This document shows, piece by piece, positions 60,991 to 64,000 of a stretch of DNA of 64,000 nt. Made by a program: the position numbers and the translations under genes. The notes beneath the pieces were generated by a model. It had not been told where the DNA came from and did not search any database. It saw only the letters and a program-made list of their open reading frames with translations. Each line of letters begins with the position of its first letter. Position 1 is the stretch's first letter. This stretch comes from JACPUW01 sp049115495 (GTDB lineage: Bacteria > Bacteroidota > Bacteroidia > CAILMK01 > JACPUW01), in assembly GCA_049115495.1 (NCBI GenBank), contig JAGDZV010000004.1, positions 310,001 through 374,000 of the forward strand, written 5' to 3'.

Positions 60991-63120
60991 CTAATGAGCG
61001 GCTTCCTTAATACTCAACTGGATTCGTTTCCTTTTCAAATCAACTTCAATCACCTTTACCATTACTTGCTGATTGAGTTTTACCACTTCTGATGGATTAC
61101 TTACGAATTTATTGGCTAAGTGGCTGATGTGAACTAGGCCATTCTCCTTAATCCCGATGTTTACAAAGGCACCAAAGTTGGTAACGTTGCTAATAATTCC
61201 GGGTACAATCATACCGGGCTCAACATTCTCGATGGTATTGAGTCTTTGATCAAAGCTAAATTCTTGCGCTTTTTCTCTAGGATCTCTTCCGGGTTTGGCC
61301 AGTTCTTTTAGAATATCCTTTAGGGTTGGCAATCCCACTTCAGCCGTTATGTAGGGCTGAAGGTTGAGTTCCTTTTCAAGCCTAGAGTTATTTAAAGCAT
61401 CAAATAGATCAACCTTATGGTCAGCCAAAATCTTTTTAAGCAGGGCATATCGCTCGGGGTGCACTGCCGTATTGTCCAATGGGTTTTTAGCATTTGGAAT
61501 TCTTAAGAACCCTGCAGCTTGTTCAAAGGCTTTTGGCCCTAAACCTTTCACTTTTTTGAGTTCTGCTCTTGATTTAAAGTCGCCGTTTTCAGCCCTATTT
61601 AAAACAATATTTTCGGCTGTTTTGGCGCCTAAACCCGAAACGTATGTGAGCAGATGTTTACTTGCCGTATTTAGATTTACGCCAACAGCATTTACGCAGC
61701 TTTCAACCACCCAGTCCAACTCTTGCTTAAGTTGTTTTTGATCAACATCGTGCTGGTATTGACCTATTCCTATTGATTTCGGATCGATTTTGATGAGCTC
61801 TGCCAAAGGATCCATGAGCCTTCTACCAATAGAAACAGAGCCACGAACAGTAACATCTTGCTTCGGGAATTCTTCTCTTGCACTTTCGCTGGCCGAATAC
61901 ACAGAAGCACCATCTTCATTTACCATAAAAACCTGCGGCATTGGCTGTAGGTTTAAGCTGCGCACCAACTTTTCGGTCTCTCGGCCAGCAGTTCCATCTC
62001 CAATGGCAAAAGCTTCTATATGATGCTTTGTTGCTAAATGCTCTAGTGCGCTTTTCGCTTTTTGCCAATCGTTTTGCGGTGCATGCGGAAAAATGGCTTC
62101 GTGGTGGTTTAGGTTGCCATTTTTATCTAAGCAAACCACTTTACAGCCTGTTCTAAAACCAGGGTCTATGGCCAAAATTGCCTTTTGACCCAATGGTGCT
62201 TCCATTAGCAAGTTTCTAAGGTTATCAGCAAATACTTGGATAGATTCCTTATCTGCTTTCTCTTTTGCTTGCTTTTTAAGTTCTGTTTCAATGCCAGGGA
62301 AGAGCAGCCTTTTGTAAGCATCTTTAACGGCATGCTCTACTTGTTGAGATGATTCTGTTCTGCCCTTCACGTAATAATGGATCACATGGTCCACTAGATC
62401 TTCTTCGCTATCCGCCTTGGTTTTAAGCTTGAGCAATCCTTCCTTTTCTCCTCTAAAAAGTGCCAAAACTCTATGTGCAGGGGCTCTATGAATGAGTTCG
62501 TCAAAAGAAAAGTAGTCTTTATACTTTGCCGCATCTTCTTCCTTGCCTTTTGCCACTTTTGAGAATATGCGTGTTGACCGTTGCAATTTGTTTCTAAGAA
62601 AATCTCTAGTCTTGGGGTTTTCATTTACCCACTCTGCAATAATGTGCCGAGCACCTTCAAGTGCATTTTCTGATGAAGTAACATTTCCCTTTACAAATCG
62701 ATAGGCCGCACGCTCTACATCATTTTCATATTGGCTCATAAGTATTTTAGCCAGTCCCTCTAAGCCGTTTTCGCGAGCCGTGTCAGCCTTTGTTTTTCTT
62801 TTTGGTTTGTAGGGCAGGTAAATATCTTCAAGCTCGGTTTCATTAAAACAGCTTTGAATTTTAGTGCTGAGCTGATCGGTGAGTTTGCCTTGCCCTTCAA
62901 TGGTGCTAAGAATGGTATCTTTTCGCTTTTCTATGTTATTGTAGAATTCAAGCTGTCTTTGTATTTCCGCTATTTCAACTTCGTCAAGCCCGCCGGTTGC
63001 TTCTTTTCTATAGCGAGCAATAAAAGGAATGGTGGCTCCTTCTTGTAAAAGTGCAACGGTTTTATCGGTAGCTTTAAAACTTAGGTTTAGTTGTTTTGAT
63101 ATGAATTCTACGGCATTCAT
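60991..63120 (-). CDS. Tex-like RNA-binding transcription accessory protein
   Basis: A 709-residue nucleic-acid-binding protein of the Tex family. The start at 63120 (MNAVEFISKQLNLSFK) matches the family; an upstream in-frame ATG at 63174 would reach into the hairpin cluster. Domains in order: HTH-like N-terminus, YqgF/RuvC-like fold (AILAIDPGFRTGCKVVCLD near 335-355), helix-hairpin-helix repeats (LLTYVSGLGAKTAENIV; KKVKGLGPKAFEQ), and a C-terminal S1 domain (GIISNVTNFGAFVNIGIKENGLVHIS). Its role is linked to transcription and RNA handling, and loss affects stress or toxin expression in other bacteria. Confidence 0.94.
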   Translation of the reverse strand: MNAVEFISKQLNLSFKATDKTVALLQEGATIPFIARYRKEATGGLDEVEIAEIQRQLEFYNNIEKRKDTILSTIEGQGKLTDQLSTKIQSCFNETELEDIYLPYKPKRKTKADTARENGLEGLAKILMSQYENDVERAAYRFVKGNVTSSENALEGARHIIAEWVNENPKTRDFLRNKLQRSTRIFSKVAKGKEEDAAKYKDYFSFDELIHRAPAHRVLALFRGEKEGLLKLKTKADSEEDLVDHVIHYYVKGRTESSQQVEHAVKDAYKRLLFPGIETELKKQAKEKADKESIQVFADNLRNLLMEAPLGQKAILAIDPGFRTGCKVVCLDKNGNLNHHEAIFPHAPQNDWQKAKSALEHLATKHHIEAFAIGDGTAGRETEKLVRSLNLQPMPQVFMVNEDGASVYSASESAREEFPKQDVTVRGSVSIGRRLMDPLAELIKIDPKSIGIGQYQHDVDQKQLKQELDWVVESCVNAVGVNLNTASKHLLTYVSGLGAKTAENIVLNRAENGDFKSRAELKKVKGLGPKAFEQAAGFLRIPNAKNPLDNTAVHPERYALLKKILADHKVDLFDALNNSRLEKELNLQPYITAEVGLPTLKDILKELAKPGRDPREKAQEFSFDQRLNTIENVEPGMIVPGIISNVTNFGAFVNIGIKENGLVHISHLANKFVSNPSEVVKLNQQVMVKVIEVDLKRKRIQLSIKEAAH

Positions 63121-63157
63121 TGAAGTATAATTTGGCGGCGCAATAATACTTAATGTA

Positions 63158-63273
63158 TGACGCCGGAGCGTCACCTAAAACCTCGTCACGACGTGGGAAC
63201 GTCGTGACAGAATGATCCTACTCTTGCGACGCTCATGCGTCGTGAGCAGCACTTCTTCAGCCGCTCCTGCGGC
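63158..63273. repeat. Cluster of four GC-rich short hairpins (REP-like)
   Basis: Four inverted repeats in ~116 bp, each with a 4-nt loop: TGACGC/GCGTCA (63158-63173, loop CGGA), GTCACGACGT/ACGTCGTGAC (63185-63208, loop GGGA), CGACGC/GCGTCG (63227-63242, loop TCAT) and GCCGC/GCGGC (63260-63273, loop TCCT). They are far richer in G and C than the surroundings and fill the 162-bp gap 63121-63282 between two minus-strand genes. They resemble REP elements; one or more could stop transcription of the upstream gene. Confidence 0.7.
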
Positions 63274-63282
63274 GAGTTGTCA

Positions 63283-64000
63283 CTAACGAATCAATGAAAT
63301 CAACCCCCTTTTTATCTTCTCTTCACCGTTTTCTTCAAAAATAAAAGTGTAACGGTAAGCGCCAACGGGTAGGGTTTCGCCATTCTTTTTACCATCCCAG
63401 CGGTTTGGGCCGTGGTGCACTATGCCACCCCGGCGGTTGTAAATAATGAGTGTGCCAGCTGTGTCAGGATGCAAGAAGTACCATTCGTCGTTAACATCAT
63501 CGCCATTGGGCGAAAAGGCATTTGGAAAAGCTTCAGAAACGGGCTCCTTGTACATGGTTACAATGCTATCCCATACGTTGCAGCCGCTTTCGTCAATGGC
63601 GTTTACGAACAAGTATTGCGAATCAGTTACAGCATAATTGGTGTAGCCATTTGCAGAATCTAAACCATAAACCCAGAGCAGGGAATCGGCATTTGACTCA
63701 TAATTCAATTGAATTCGATTGTTCATTGACAACACGCTGTCTTGCAGGAATTTGAAGTTGGGTTTTTGGCCGAATTCAACGTAGATGCTGTCTTTGGTAA
63801 TGCAGTTTTCTTTTGTTTCGATGCTTACAACTTGCCAGCCTGTTTTTGTAGCAATCGCTGAGTAACTTTTTGGCCATTGAAATTGAGGTAATTCCAATGT
63901 GTTTGGTGCAAAAACGATTGTGTCACCCATGCAAAATGGCGGTTTTTGGGTAGCAACAATTCGATTTATTTGCGGATTAGGATGTTTGGTGATGGTAACG
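63283..64000 (-). CDS. T9SS type-B (gliding-associated C-terminal domain) protein, 3' part
   Basis: About 238 C-terminal residues of a protein whose start lies beyond the right edge; the frame is open to 64000. PPFCMGDTIVFAP and later beta segments look like Ig-like repeats of an adhesin or surface protein. The last ~85 residues are a type-B sorting domain: AFPNAFSPNGDDVNDEWYF, LIIYNRRGGIVHHGP, RWDGKKNGETLPVGAYRYTF, ending IKRGLISLIR. Export by T9SS and surface display are inferred. The full length and nature of the protein are unseen. Confidence 0.9.
   Translation of the reverse strand, partial: VTITKHPNPQINRIVATQKPPFCMGDTIVFAPNTLELPQFQWPKSYSAIATKTGWQVVSIETKENCITKDSIYVEFGQKPNFKFLQDSVLSMNNRIQLNYESNADSLLWVYGLDSANGYTNYAVTDSQYLFVNAIDESGCNVWDSIVTMYKEPVSEAFPNAFSPNGDDVNDEWYFLHPDTAGTLIIYNRRGGIVHHGPNRWDGKKNGETLPVGAYRYTFIFEENGEEKIKRGLISLIR

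Noticed and set aside
63121..63174. N-terminal extension of the Tex protein
   Set aside because: It reads through the first hairpin, and the ATG at 63120 gives the usual Tex start.
63158..63273. CRISPR array
   Set aside because: The units are short palindromes of unequal sequence and spacing, not identical repeats with unique spacers.
63412..63755. Three overlapping plus-strand frames near the right end
   Set aside because: They are antisense to the T9SS type-B domain, which is clearly the coding strand.

Overview
The window is chromosomal DNA from a Bacteroidota bacterium, most likely a marine Flavobacteriales-type organism. The family-level guess (Cryomorphaceae/Schleiferiaceae-like) is weak. 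The grounds are: AT-rich DNA; type IX secretion (T9SS) sorting domains on three proteins; a SusC/RagA-style TonB-dependent receptor; a PorV/PorQ-family protein; an exosortase N locus; a bacterial GGGP synthase; a B.subtilis-type succinate dehydrogenase; and recurring TAnnTTTG promoter boxes, the -7 consensus of this phylum. Coding density is high. No stretch over 300 bases lacks a gene: the largest gaps are 46461-46703, 54724-54951, 23929-24125, 51170-51345 and 63121-63282, and each is described below. I saw no tRNA, rRNA, CRISPR array, integrase or replication origin.

Layout. 1-362: 5' part of surE (minus). 476-5654 (plus): an FG-GAP T9SS protein, a MarC-type membrane protein, an exported subtilase and a small beta-barrel. 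5647-10394 (minus): rplM-rpsI-rpsB-tsf, a terminator, an arylsulfotransferase-like gene (ASST1) and pyrH. ASST1 therefore separates the usually adjacent tsf and pyrH. 10488-16748 (minus): yceD-rpmF-plsX-fabH-efp-accB-accC, which joins fatty-acid initiation to translation genes, with pdxA upstream. 16838-19904 (plus): ksgA, mgtE and a 2-hydroxyacid dehydrogenase. 20003-33302 (plus): a one-piece periplasmic-propeller sensor kinase, its LytTR regulator, a TonB receptor, a 1449-residue T9SS cargo and a PorV-like barrel. This reads as a sensor-controlled surface system. 33391-34264: greA and a HIT protein. 34266-39522 (minus): exosortase N, its probable dedicated VIT-domain substrate with a PEP-CTERM tail, and a large membrane protein. 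39573-41109 (minus): a winged-helix regulator pair and ruvC. 41188-46460 (plus): a flippase-like protein, a GT2 glycosyltransferase, a small protein, an amino-acid dehydrogenase and NhaD. 46704-51169 (minus): a YtkA-like lipoprotein; a sulfotransferase, a 47-residue membrane protein and a second arylsulfotransferase (ASST2) packed with almost no spacing; then GGGP synthase. 51346-60093 (plus): B12-dependent ribonucleotide reductase, sdhCAB with a four-helix-bundle gene inserted between sdhA and sdhB, a TPMT-like methyltransferase and a DUF4293 protein. 60090-64000 (minus): cdaA, tex, a cluster of four GC-rich hairpins, and the 3' part of a T9SS type-B (gliding-associated C-terminus) protein.

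The best candidate for an undescribed system is the sulfate-transfer module: a membrane-tethered cytoplasmic-type sulfotransferase, a tiny membrane protein and an ASST-like enzyme with its full predicted catalytic set, in one operon, plus a paralogous ASST 40 kb away. The XrtN/VIT pair and the LytTR/TonB/T9SS-cargo/PorV locus are the next most interesting.
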